This document shows positions 1-7,502 of a stretch of 35,730 nt of DNA, one piece after another; position 1 is the first letter of the stretch, and every line of letters begins with the position of its first letter. The notes under the pieces are model-generated. The model worked only from the letters and a program-made list of their open reading frames with translations. It was not told the DNA's origin and ran no database searches. The DNA is taken from NCBI GenBank assembly GCA_025357835.1, contig JANYLM010000044.1, positions 1-35,730 on the forward strand, read 5' to 3'. This DNA comes from Gammaproteobacteria bacterium (lineage in GTDB: Bacteria > Pseudomonadota > Gammaproteobacteria > Steroidobacterales > Steroidobacteraceae). Both the position numbers and the translations under genes were made by a program.

Positions 1-385
1 GCAGCGAGCGCCTATCCTCGCTGAAGCGCCCGGCCAGCACGTTGTCCACGTCCCGCAGCATCGAATTGGGGCTGATATCGGTCAAGAATCCCAGCCGGCC
101 GCGATTGATTCCGAGCAGCGGCACTGAATGCCCGGCTACTAAACGCGCCGCGTACAGAAGCGTGCCGTCCCCGCCGATGGCGACGATGAGATGAGCCCGG
201 GCGGCGAACGCTTGCTCTGGGCAAGGCAGGACGCTATCCGGCTGAAACGCCAGACTCACACTGGGGTCCACCAGGGTGCTGAGGCCTTTGGAGTGGAAGT
301 GAGCGGCGAGGCCGAGCATGCATTCGGCGACGCGCAAGTCCTTGGCATTGCCGACCAGCGCTATGGATTGAAACGAATGGGACAT
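1..385 (-). CDS. nadK: NAD kinase, N-terminal part (runs off the window)
   Basis: NAD kinase makes NADP from NAD and ATP in the cytosol. Reading the minus strand from an ATG at 385 gives about 128 residues with no stop before base 1, so the C-terminal half is missing only because the window ends. The protein shows the diagnostic GGDGT phosphate-binding motif (around residues 73-77), followed by the NRGRLGFLTD segment typical of the family. The N-terminus, MSHSFQSIALVGN, matches the usual short beta-strand start. It is divergent from hrcA across about 110-130 bp, the arrangement seen in many gammaproteobacteria (nadK next to hrcA or grpE). Identification is firm; only the extent is unknown. 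Confidence 0.93.
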   Translation of the reverse strand, partial: MSHSFQSIALVGNAKDLRVAECMLGLAAHFHSKGLSTLVDPSVSLAFQPDSVLPCPEQAFAARAHLIVAIGGDGTLLYAARLVAGHSVPLLGINRGRLGFLTDISPNSMLRDVDNVLAGRFSEDRRSL

Positions 386-483
386 AACCGATCCTTTGTA
401 GCATGACCATGCGCAGCCGGTCACGTCCGTTACCTCTCCGTTTAGGTTGATTCGCTCGACTTGACTTCGGGCGGATACGCTAG

Positions 484-512
484 GTAGCTCCAAACATGTT
501 ATATGGACCTAC
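484..512. promoter_or_regulatory. Imperfect inverted repeat at the hrcA start (possible operator)
   Basis: GTAGCTCC (484-491) and GGACCTAC (505-512) are inverted copies with one mismatch, separated by 13 bases. The repeat lies directly upstream of the ATG at 514 and includes its weak GGA ribosome-binding site. HrcA normally binds the CIRCE element (TTAGCACTC-N9-GAGTGCTAA), and no such element is visible in the window. This repeat differs in sequence and spacing, so its role as an autoregulatory operator is only a guess. Confidence 0.3.
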
Positions 513-513
513 T

Positions 514-1569
514 ATGACAGAAGGCGCCGACGACGGACTCAACGAGCGAGCGCAACTGCTGCTCAAAGCCCTGATCGAGAATTACATTCGCGACGGACAG
601 CCTGTGGGTTCGCGAACCTTGTCGCGCGATTCGGGCTTGAGCCTCTCCTCGGCCACCATTCGCAATGTCATGGCCGATCTGGAGGATCTCGGTTTCGTCG
701 CCTCGCCGCACACCTCGGCCGGGCGCATTCCAACCGACAAGGGCTACCGTTTCTTCGTCGACACACTTCTCAAGCTTAAGCCGCTGCACCACGAGGAGAT
801 CGTGGAGATCGAACGCCGTTTAAAGTCAGATGCCGCCAACGGTCGCTCGCTGGTGCAGAGCGTATCGCAGATGCTGTCGAGCGTCAGCCATATGGCGGGC
901 CTCGTGACCCTGCCCAACCCCAACTACGTCGCGCTTTCGCAAATCGAATTCATTGCTCTGTCGGAGAATCGCGCGCTTGCCATCATGGTGATGAACAATC
1001 GTGAGGTGCAGAATCGAGTGGTGCAGCTCGATCGCTACTACTCCACCGAGGAGTTGCGGCGCGCCGCCAACTATCTGAATGAGGCGTTCGCCGGGCGCTC
1101 GCTGCCGGATGTCCGGGCCCAGCTGGTCGGGCAGCTGCAGGAGACCCGGCAGCACATGAACCAGCTCATGCAGGACGCCATCCAAATGGCGCAGAAAGTC
1201 TTCAACACCGAACCTGATGGGCGAGTGGAATATGTCATCGCCGGCGAAACCAATTTGATGGGATTCGCGGAGCTGTCCAATGTCGATCGGCTGCGGCGCC
1301 TGTTCGAAGCGTTCAATGAGAAGCACGATATCTTGCGCCTGCTCGATAGCTGTCTGCGGGCCGACGGCATCCAAATATTCATCGGCCAGGAATCGGGCTA
1401 TCGGATCTTGGACGATATCAGCGTGGTGACGGCGCCCTACATGCTGGACAACCAGGTGGTGGGGGTACTAGGCATCATCGGCCCGACTCGCATGGCCTAC
1501 GAACGGGTGATTCCAATCGTGGATGTAACGGCAAAACTGCTGGGTTCGGCCTTGAACGCACGCAAATAG
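514..1569 (+). CDS. hrcA: Heat-inducible transcription repressor HrcA
   Basis: HrcA represses class I heat-shock genes. The N-terminal winged helix-turn-helix is clear: LNERAQLLLKALIENYI, then PVGSRTLSRDSGLSLSSATIRN, then a wing containing SAGRIPTDKGYRFFVD. A GAF-like core and a C-terminal dimerisation region follow. From ATG 514 the protein is 351 residues, normal for the family. An in-frame ATG at 496 would add six residues, but 514 is preferred because a GGA lies 6 bases upstream and the shorter N-terminus suits the domain. It heads the hrcA-grpE-dnaK-dnaJ cluster. HrcA alongside sigma-32-like promoters suggests dual heat-shock control, as known in several proteobacteria. Identification is firm, the start less so. 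Confidence 0.94.
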   Translation: MTEGADDGLNERAQLLLKALIENYIRDGQPVGSRTLSRDSGLSLSSATIRNVMADLEDLGFVASPHTSAGRIPTDKGYRFFVDTLLKLKPLHHEEIVEIERRLKSDAANGRSLVQSVSQMLSSVSHMAGLVTLPNPNYVALSQIEFIALSENRALAIMVMNNREVQNRVVQLDRYYSTEELRRAANYLNEAFAGRSLPDVRAQLVGQLQETRQHMNQLMQDAIQMAQKVFNTEPDGRVEYVIAGETNLMGFAELSNVDRLRRLFEAFNEKHDILRLLDSCLRADGIQIFIGQESGYRILDDISVVTAPYMLDNQVVGVLGIIGPTRMAYERVIPIVDVTAKLLGSALNARK

Positions 1570-1578
1570 CCCCCAATA
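1551..1578 (+). promoter_or_regulatory. Candidate sigma-32 (heat-shock) promoter for grpE
   Basis: CTTGAAC (1551-1557), 13 bases, then CCCCAATA (1571-1578). The E. coli sigma-32 consensus is CTTGAAA, 13-14 bases, CCCCATnT, so the -35 element has one mismatch and the -10 keeps the CCCCA core. It overlaps the last codons and stop of hrcA and lies about 50 bases before the grpE start. Inferred from consensus only. Confidence 0.5.
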
Positions 1579-1628
1579 AGGGCAACCAGCGGCACCCATG
1601 CCGCCATTCCTTTGAGGGCTTTGCACGA

Positions 1629-2156
1629 GTGAACGAAACCAATCATGCCGAGGGCGCGATACCTGAGGATATAGGTCCGGCGGGCGGCGCGGACGCATTG
1701 GCCGCGGCCGAGGCCAGGGCCACCGAGAACCGCAACAGCTATCTACGGGCCGTGGCGGAACTGGACAATTTCCGCAAGCGCAGCGAACGCGAGATTGAAA
1801 ACGCTCGAAAATTTGCCGTCGAACGCTTTGCGCAGGAACTTGTCACCGTCGGTGACGCCTTGGAGGCGGGAATCAGTGCCGGTTCGTCGAATCCCGGCCC
1901 TGTATTGCTGGAAGGCGCGCAGGCCACCTTGCGGCAGCTGCATCGAGCCTTCGAGAAGGCGGGTATCAAGATCATCGACCCGGCGGACCAGCCTTTCGAT
2001 CCGGAGTGGCATGAGGCCATGGCCGTGCAGGAAAGTCCGGACTACCCGTCGAATACGGTACTGTCGGTGATTCAAAAAGGCTATTCCCTGAACGGCCGCC
2101 TGCTGCGCGCCGCAAGGGTCATCGTCAGCAAGGCGCCCGGTGGCGAGGGCAATTGA
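1629..2156 (+). CDS. grpE: Nucleotide exchange factor GrpE
   Basis: GrpE releases ADP from DnaK. The 175-residue product has the low-complexity acidic/Ala-rich N-terminus, the long dimerisation helix (NRNSYLRAVAELDNFRKRSE and onward, about residues 35-75) and the C-terminal beta domain with NTVLSVIQKGYSLNGRLLRAARV, the family signature. No in-frame ATG is available near the start, so GTG at 1629 is used; the ribosome-binding site is weak (GAGG about 13 bases upstream). The stop codon TGA (2154-2156) sits inside the -35 element proposed for dnaK. It lies between hrcA and dnaK, the expected position. Confidence 0.95.
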   Translation: MNETNHAEGAIPEDIGPAGGADALAAAEARATENRNSYLRAVAELDNFRKRSEREIENARKFAVERFAQELVTVGDALEAGISAGSSNPGPVLLEGAQATLRQLHRAFEKAGIKIIDPADQPFDPEWHEAMAVQESPDYPSNTVLSVIQKGYSLNGRLLRAARVIVSKAPGGEGN

Positions 2157-2180
2157 AAAATGCCGGGGTCTCCCCCACTT
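2153..2180 (+). promoter_or_regulatory. Candidate sigma-32 (heat-shock) promoter for dnaK
   Basis: TTGAAA (2153-2158), 14 bases, then CCCCACTT (2173-2180). This is close to the sigma-32 consensus CTTGAAA-N13/14-CCCCATnT, with an exact TTGAAA and seven of eight -10 positions if the n is counted. The -35 element contains the grpE stop codon. The predicted transcription start leaves a leader of roughly 30 bases before the dnaK ATG. It is the better of the two heat-shock promoter candidates in the window. Confidence 0.68.
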
Positions 2181-2219
2181 AAGCGGTCATCGGTTAGGAA
2201 TTTTTAGAGGGTTTTCACT

Positions 2220-4160
2220 ATGGGTAAAATGATAGGCATCGATCTCGGCACGACCAACTCTTGCGTCGCGATCATGGAGGGCGGCAAGCCCAAGGTCATC
2301 GAGAACAGCGAGGGCGACCGCACCACGCCGTCAATCGTTGCCTTCACGAAGGATGGCGAAGTGCTGGTAGGGCAGTCCGCCAAGCGTCAGGCCGTCACCA
2401 ACCCCGCTAACACAGTCGCCGCGGTCAAGCGTCTCATCGGCCGTAAATTCACCGACGACGTGGTGAAGAAGGACATGAGCATGGTGTCCTACAAGATCAT
2501 GAAAGCCGACAACGGCGATGCCTGGGTGGAAGCCCAGGGCAAGAAAATGGCGCCTCCCGAGGTTTCGGCGCGCGTCCTCATGAAAATGAAAAAAACCGCC
2601 GAAGACTATCTGGGCGAGCCCGTCACCGAAGCCGTCATCACGGTTCCGGCGTACTTCAACGACTCACAGCGTCAGGCGACCAAGGATGCGGGACGCATCG
2701 CGGGCTTGAACGTCAAGCGCATCATCAATGAACCCACGGCGGCGGCACTGGCTTACGGCCTGGACAAGGACGGCGGCGATCGCAAAATCGCGGTGTATGA
2801 CTTGGGCGGCGGTACCTTCGACGTCTCCGTGATCGAAATTGCAGAAGTGGACGGCGAGCGCCAGTTTGAAGTGTTGTCGACCAACGGCGATACCTTCCTC
2901 GGCGGCGAGGACTTCGACTTGCGCGTCGTCAACTATCTCGCCGACGAATTCAAGAAGGAAAGCGGCATCGACGTGCGCAAGGACCCTCTCGCCATGCAGC
3001 GCCTGAAAGAGGCGGCGGAGAAGGCCAAGATCGAGCTTTCCTCCAGCCAGCAGACGGAAATCAATCTGCCCTACATCACGGCGGATGCGGCGGGACCGAA
3101 GCACCTAAACATGAAGCTGACCCGCGCCAAGCTCGAGTCCCTGGTCGAGGACCTGGTGCAGAAAACCATGGAGCCTTGCCGTACCGCGTTGAAGGACGCA
3201 GGCCTCTCCATGAAGGACGTGAGCGAGGTCATTCTCGTCGGCGGCCAAACGCGCATGCCCCTGGTGCAGCAGGCGGTGAAGGACTTGTTCGGCAAGGAGC
3301 CGCGCAAGGACGTGAATCCCGATGAGGCCGTGGCGGTAGGCGCCGCGATACAGGGCGGCGTGCTGTCCGGCGACGTCAAGGACGTGCTGTTGCTCGACGT
3401 GACGCCTCTGTCCTTGGGGATCGAGACCCTGGGCGGCGTCATGACCAAGGTGATCGAGAAGAACACTACCATCCCGACCAAGGCGTCGCAGACGTTCTCT
3501 ACGGCGGATGACAATCAGACCGGCGTGACCATCCATGTGTTGCAGGGCGAGCGCGAGCGTTCGAGCGACAATAAGTCCTTGGGCCGCTTCGATCTCACCG
3601 ATATTCCGCCGGCCCCACGCGGCATGCCGCAGATCGAAGTGGCATTCGACATCGACGCCAACGGCATTTTGAATGTGTCGGCGAAGGACGTGAAGACCGG
3701 TAAGGAACAGCGCATCGTCATCAAGGCCTCCAGCGGTCTGTCGGAGGCGGAGATCAAGCGCATGGTCGGAGACGCCGAGGCCCATGCCGAGGAGGACAAG
3801 AAGTTCCGCGAGCTGGTCGGTGCCCGCAACAAGGCCGATGCCACCGTTCATACGGTGGAGAAGGCGCTCAAGGATGTCGGCGACAAGGCTTCCGACGACG
3901 AGAAGAAAGCGGCCAGTGAGGCGGTTGCGGCGGTCAAGGCGGCGATGAGCGGTGATGATCGCGAGGCGATCGAGAGCAAGACCCAGGCGCTCGAGCAGGC
4001 ATCTGCCGCGCTGCTGCAGAAAATGTACGAGCAGTCGGCGGCAAGCGCCGGCGCCGGTAGCGAAGGTACAGGGCCGGCCGGGCACACCGAAAAGCCCAAA
4101 GATGACGTGCTGGATGCTGAGTTCGAGGAAGTTAAGGAAAGCGACCGCAAGAAGGCTTAA
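2220..4160 (+). CDS. dnaK: Hsp70 chaperone DnaK
   Basis: DnaK is the ATP-driven chaperone that works with DnaJ and GrpE. The 646-residue protein carries the Hsp70 signatures: [13 protein letters not shown] near the N-terminus, [13 protein letters not shown] around residue 195, and [11 protein letters not shown] around residue 340. It also has the [11 protein letters not shown] linker and substrate-binding entry and a C-terminal lid ending in an acidic EFEEVKE tail, which recruits co-chaperones. Full length, no anomalies. AGAGG lies about 9 bases upstream of the ATG. A sigma-32-like promoter precedes it and a strong hairpin terminator follows, so it can form its own heat-induced transcript. 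Confidence 0.99.
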   Translation: MGKMIGIDLGTTNSCVAIMEGGKPKVIENSEGDRTTPSIVAFTKDGEVLVGQSAKRQAVTNPANTVAAVKRLIGRKFTDDVVKKDMSMVSYKIMKADNGDAWVEAQGKKMAPPEVSARVLMKMKKTAEDYLGEPVTEAVITVPAYFNDSQRQATKDAGRIAGLNVKRIINEPTAAALAYGLDKDGGDRKIAVYDLGGGTFDVSVIEIAEVDGERQFEVLSTNGDTFLGGEDFDLRVVNYLADEFKKESGIDVRKDPLAMQRLKEAAEKAKIELSSSQQTEINLPYITADAAGPKHLNMKLTRAKLESLVEDLVQKTMEPCRTALKDAGLSMKDVSEVILVGGQTRMPLVQQAVKDLFGKEPRKDVNPDEAVAVGAAIQGGVLSGDVKDVLLLDVTPLSLGIETLGGVMTKVIEKNTTIPTKASQTFSTADDNQTGVTIHVLQGERERSSDNKSLGRFDLTDIPPAPRGMPQIEVAFDIDANGILNVSAKDVKTGKEQRIVIKASSGLSEAEIKRMVGDAEAHAEEDKKFRELVGARNKADATVHTVEKALKDVGDKASDDEKKAASEAVAAVKAAMSGDDREAIESKTQALEQASAALLQKMYEQSAASAGAGSEGTGPAGHTEKPKDDVLDAEFEEVKESDRKKA

Positions 4161-4190
4161 GAGCGCGGTCGCTCGGGATTGTGTTGAACT

Positions 4191-4225
4191 GAACCGCCGG
4201 CAGGTGTTGCCGGCGGTTCGCTTTT
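4191..4225 (+). terminator. Intrinsic terminator between dnaK and dnaJ
   Basis: GAACCGCCGGCA (4191-4202) and TGCCGGCGGTTC (4208-4219) form a perfect 12-bp stem with a 5-base loop (GGTGT), followed by GCTTTT. This is the strongest Rho-independent terminator in the window. The T-run is short, so some read-through into dnaJ is likely; no clear promoter separates it from dnaJ. Confidence 0.85.
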
Positions 4226-4240
4226 ATGGGCCGTTCCCAT
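4226..4240 (+). other. Second small hairpin directly before the dnaJ ribosome-binding site
   Basis: ATGGG-CCGTT-CCCAT is a 5-bp stem with a 5-base loop immediately after the dnaK terminator T-run. It ends at the base before the dnaJ Shine-Dalgarno AAGGTG (4241-4246). It could protect the processed 5' end or affect initiation; function unproven. Confidence 0.4.
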
Positions 4241-4250
4241 AAGGTGAGCA

Positions 4251-5369
4251 ATGGCGAAGCAGGATTATTACAAGCTCCTCGATCTGCCCAGAAGCGCGAC
4301 CGAAGCGGATATCAAGAAGGCGTATCGCCGCCTCGCCATGAAGTACCATCCGGATCGAAATCCGGACGATCCCGAATCGGAACATAAATTCAAAGAAGCC
4401 AAAGAGGCTTACGAGGTGCTGTGCGACGCGCAAAAGCGCGCGGTCTACGACCAGTTCGGGCATGCCGGCCTGGAAGGGGGCCGGGGCGGGGGCTTCAGCG
4501 CGGGTGAGGCATTCGGCGACATCTTCGGCGAGATGTTCGGCGATATCTTCTCCGGTGGCCAGCGCGGACGGTCCCAGGTATTTCGCGGCGCCGATTTGCG
4601 CTACGAGCTGGAGCTGGATCTCGAGCAGGCGGTGTTCGGTACCGAGACCAAGATTCAGATTCCCTCGCTGGCCGAATGCACGACCTGCAAGGGTTCAGGA
4701 GCCGCCAAGGGATCCAGCCCCAAGACCTGCGATACCTGCCACGGTCAGGGCCAGGTCCGAGTGCAGCAGTCGATTTTCACCATTCAGCAGCCCTGTCCGC
4801 GCTGCAAGGGCCGCGGCAAGATCATTAGCAATCCCTGCGATACCTGCTTCGGTCAGGGCCGTGTGCGCCAGGAAAAGACCCTGCCCGTTACCGTACCCGC
4901 GGGGGTCGATACCGGCGATCGCATTCGCCTAAACGGCGAGGGAGAGGCGGGCCGCAACGGCGGGCCTGCCGGGGACTTGTACGTCGAGGTGCGGGTTCGC
5001 GAGCACGCCATCTTCGAGCGCGAAGGCAGTCATTTGTCATGTGAGGTTCCGATCAGCTTCACCACCGCCGCTCTCGGCGGTTCAGTGGAGGTGCCGACCT
5101 TGAACGGCGAGGTGATCCTGAAGATACCGACCGAGACTCAGTCCGGGCGCGTGTTTCGTGTGCGCGAAAAAGGCGTGCGCCCGGTGCGCGGCGGTGCTGC
5201 CGGGGATTTGTTCTGCCGCGTAGTGATAGAGACTCCGGTAAGCTTGGATGCAGAGCAAAAAGAGCTGCTGAGGCAATTCGAGGCTTCGTTGCAGCAGGGC
5301 AGCCATAAGCCGCGCGAACAGACCTTCTTCGACGGCGTCAAGAAATTCTTTACCGGCGCAATCGACTGA
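4251..5369 (+). CDS. dnaJ: Hsp40 co-chaperone DnaJ
   Basis: DnaJ delivers substrates to DnaK and stimulates its ATPase. The 372-residue class A J-protein has a J domain (residues about 4-70) with the essential HPD at 33-35, and a Gly/Phe-rich segment (about 71-105). Four CxxCxGxG zinc motifs follow, with cysteines at 143/146, 160/163, 182/185 and 196/199, then the C-terminal substrate-binding domains. AAGGTG just upstream is a good ribosome-binding site. dapB follows after 4 bases, so dnaJ and dapB are probably cotranscribed. All key residues are present. Confidence 0.98.
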   Translation: MAKQDYYKLLDLPRSATEADIKKAYRRLAMKYHPDRNPDDPESEHKFKEAKEAYEVLCDAQKRAVYDQFGHAGLEGGRGGGFSAGEAFGDIFGEMFGDIFSGGQRGRSQVFRGADLRYELELDLEQAVFGTETKIQIPSLAECTTCKGSGAAKGSSPKTCDTCHGQGQVRVQQSIFTIQQPCPRCKGRGKIISNPCDTCFGQGRVRQEKTLPVTVPAGVDTGDRIRLNGEGEAGRNGGPAGDLYVEVRVREHAIFEREGSHLSCEVPISFTTAALGGSVEVPTLNGEVILKIPTETQSGRVFRVREKGVRPVRGGAAGDLFCRVVIETPVSLDAEQKELLRQFEASLQQGSHKPREQTFFDGVKKFFTGAID

Positions 5370-5373
5370 TTCT

Positions 5374-6168
5374 ATGCACGCCCTGGCAATCTTCGGTATC
5401 ACGGGGCGCATGGGACAGTCGTTGCTGCATGCCTTGCATGACACACCGGCGTTCCGGTTGAGCGGCGCCATCGCCTCGGCGGCCAGCGGGCGGCTGGGAC
5501 GGGATGCGGCCGGCGAGGGCCCGCCCACCGGAGTGCTGATCACGGCGGATTCGGGCCTGGGGCTTCAGGGTGCCTCCGTGGCCGTCGATTTCAGCCTGGG
5601 CACCTGCGTTACGGCGCATGCTCGTGTCTGCGCCGCCGCCGGCGTGCCTATCCTGATCGGCGCGACCGGATTCGACGCTGCGAGTCGCGATGTTCTGCAG
5701 CAGGTGGCCCGGGATATTCCGGTGCTCATCGCCCCCAACACCAGCGTCGGCGTCAGCGCGGTAGCCAAATTGGTGTCGCTGGCTGCTGCTGGGCTGGGGC
5801 CTTCCTACGACGTGGAAATCTCCGAGGCCCACCACCGCATGAAACGCGATGCTCCGTCAGGCACCGCACTAGCCCTGGGAGAGGCGGTCGCCCAGGCCCG
5901 TGGCGTAGCGCTGCAGGAAGTCGCCATCTACGACCGGACGGGCCTCAGTGGGCCGAGGAAGCCCGGCAGCATAGGCTTCTCGGTGCTTCGCGCCGGGGAC
6001 ATCGTGGGTGAGCATACCGTGACCTTCGCTGCGGCAGGCGAGCGCGTCGAGATCACTCACCGCGCCACCGACCGTATCACCTTCGCACGGGGCGCCCTAC
6101 GTGCGGCCGAATGGCTGGTCGGACGGCCTGCGGGCCTGTATGGCATGCAGAACGTTCTCGGACTTTGA
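5374..6168 (+). CDS. dapB: 4-hydroxy-tetrahydrodipicolinate reductase
   Basis: DapB reduces 4-hydroxy-tetrahydrodipicolinate with NAD(P)H in lysine and meso-diaminopimelate synthesis, feeding peptidoglycan. The 264-residue protein starts with the Rossmann loop GITGRMG (residues 8-14). The catalytic stretch EAHHRMK (151-157) is followed by DAPSGT (159-164), holding the catalytic His pair and substrate-binding Lys. The ATG lies 4 bases after the dnaJ stop. The dnaJ-dapB-carA order is widespread in gammaproteobacteria. Complete and unremarkable. Confidence 0.96.
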   Translation: MHALAIFGITGRMGQSLLHALHDTPAFRLSGAIASAASGRLGRDAAGEGPPTGVLITADSGLGLQGASVAVDFSLGTCVTAHARVCAAAGVPILIGATGFDAASRDVLQQVARDIPVLIAPNTSVGVSAVAKLVSLAAAGLGPSYDVEISEAHHRMKRDAPSGTALALGEAVAQARGVALQEVAIYDRTGLSGPRKPGSIGFSVLRAGDIVGEHTVTFAAAGERVEITHRATDRITFARGALRAAEWLVGRPAGLYGMQNVLGL

Positions 6169-6177
6169 GAAGAAGCA

Positions 6178-6206
6178 TAGACAGTCAACGCAGGCATCGT
6201 TAATAT
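6178..6206 (+). promoter_or_regulatory. Candidate sigma-70 promoter for carAB
   Basis: TAGACA (6178-6183), a 17-base spacer, then TAATAT (6201-6206), starting 10 bases after the dapB stop. The -35 matches TTGACA at five of six positions and the -10 matches at four of six. It would give a leader of roughly 110 bases containing the 6243-6278 hairpin. No ArgR or PyrR-type site was recognised. Confidence 0.45.
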
Positions 6207-6242
6207 TCGCGCCCGGAAACTGGCAGCGAATTTTAACCCATG

Positions 6243-6278
6243 AAGCGGGAGGACGTTCTTTAAGAGCGCCTCCCGCTT
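6243..6278 (+). terminator. Long leader hairpin upstream of carA (terminator- or attenuator-like)
   Basis: AAGCGGGAGG (6243-6252) pairs perfectly with CCTCCCGCTT (6269-6278). Inside it, CGTTCT pairs with AGAGCG around a TTA loop after a single bulged A, making a long nearly continuous stem. No T-run follows, so it is not a canonical terminator. It lies downstream of the candidate carA promoter, so it may act on carAB expression or end the dapB transcript. Confidence 0.5.
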
Positions 6279-6323
6279 TGCGCATCTGCGTCACAGCGCC
6301 GTAGCGCAAAGCGAGGAACCGGA

Positions 6324-7502
6324 GTGTCGACACCTGCAGTGCTAGCTCTCGAAGATGGCACCGTGTTCCGTGGCGTCTCAGTAGGCGCAAAAGGCAACAC
6401 GACTGGTGAAGTAGTTTTCAATACGGCGATGACCGGGTACCAGGAAATCCTGACGGACCCCTCGTACTGCCGGCAGATTGTCACTTTCACATATCCCCAT
6501 GTCGGCAATACGGGCACCTCGCCGGAGGATCTGGAGTCGGGAGCGGTTTACGCCGCCGGCTTGGTTATACGTGATTTGCCCTTTCTGCACTCGAATTGGC
6601 GCGCCACCGAGTCGCTGCAAAGCTTCCTGCTCCGCTGTAAGGTGGTGGCGATAGCGGATATCGATACCCGCAAGCTGACCCGGCTGTTGCGTGACAAGGG
6701 CGCGCAGTCAGGATGCATCATGACTGGAGATAAGATCGACGAGACTGCGGCGGTGCGTGCCGCCAAGAAATTTCCCGGTCTGAAGGGCATGGACCTCGCC
6801 AAGGTGGTGTCGACCAAGAAGGTTTACCAATGGAATGATGGGTTGATTTGGAAGGCTTCCAGCAAGCCGCCGCGACCGCAGAGCCGTCTACATGTGGTCG
6901 CCTATGACTTCGGCATGAAGCGCGACATTCTGCGGATCCTCGCTGATCATGGTTGCCGCATGACGATAGTGCCGGCACAAACTCCGGCAGATCAGGCACT
7001 TGCAATGAATCCTGATGGTATTTTCTTAAGTAATGGGCCCGGGGATCCGGAGCCCTGCGACTATGCCATCAAGGCGATTTCACGTTTCCTAGAAACCGAT
7101 GTGCCGGTGTTCGGCATTTGCCTAGGCCATCAATTGCTGGGGTTGGCCAGCGGCGCAAAGACCCTAAAGATGAAGTTCGGGCATCACGGGGCCAATCATC
7201 CAGTTACGGAAATCGACTCCGGCCGAGTGCTGATCTCGAGCCAGAATCATGGTTTCGCGGTGGACGAGGCGACCTTGCCTGCCACGCTGCGCGCGACCCA
7301 TCGCTCGTTGTTCGACGGTTCCCTGCAAGGCGTGGCGCGCACCGATCGGCCGGCGTTCGGCTTTCAAGGGCACCCCGAGGCCAGCCCGGGTCCGCATGAT
7401 CTACGGCTGCTGTTCGAGCACTTCATGTACTTGATGGTGAAGCGCATGCAAGCCAATTCGCGGGGCCGCAATCCCGTCAAACAAAAAACGGCCGAGAGTT
7501 AA
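6324..7502 (+). CDS. carA: Carbamoyl-phosphate synthase small (glutaminase) subunit
   Basis: CarA hydrolyses glutamine and passes ammonia to CarB for carbamoyl phosphate, the precursor of pyrimidines and arginine. The 392-residue protein has the N-terminal CPSase small-chain domain (about 1-150) and a C-terminal class I glutamine amidotransferase domain. Its triad is Cys266 (in GICLGHQ), His350 and Glu352 (in GFQGHPEAS). The GTG at 6324 is chosen because GAGGA lies 6 bases upstream and the product begins as expected. carB starts at the base after the stop, so the two are cotranslated. Confidence 0.97.
   Translation: MSTPAVLALEDGTVFRGVSVGAKGNTTGEVVFNTAMTGYQEILTDPSYCRQIVTFTYPHVGNTGTSPEDLESGAVYAAGLVIRDLPFLHSNWRATESLQSFLLRCKVVAIADIDTRKLTRLLRDKGAQSGCIMTGDKIDETAAVRAAKKFPGLKGMDLAKVVSTKKVYQWNDGLIWKASSKPPRPQSRLHVVAYDFGMKRDILRILADHGCRMTIVPAQTPADQALAMNPDGIFLSNGPGDPEPCDYAIKAISRFLETDVPVFGICLGHQLLGLASGAKTLKMKFGHHGANHPVTEIDSGRVLISSQNHGFAVDEATLPATLRATHRSLFDGSLQGVARTDRPAFGFQGHPEASPGPHDLRLLFEHFMYLMVKRMQANSRGRNPVKQKTAES

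Noticed and set aside
3105..4085. 326-codon antisense frame in dnaK
   Set aside because: Shadow of dnaK; long antisense frames over dnaK are a known artefact of its codon use.
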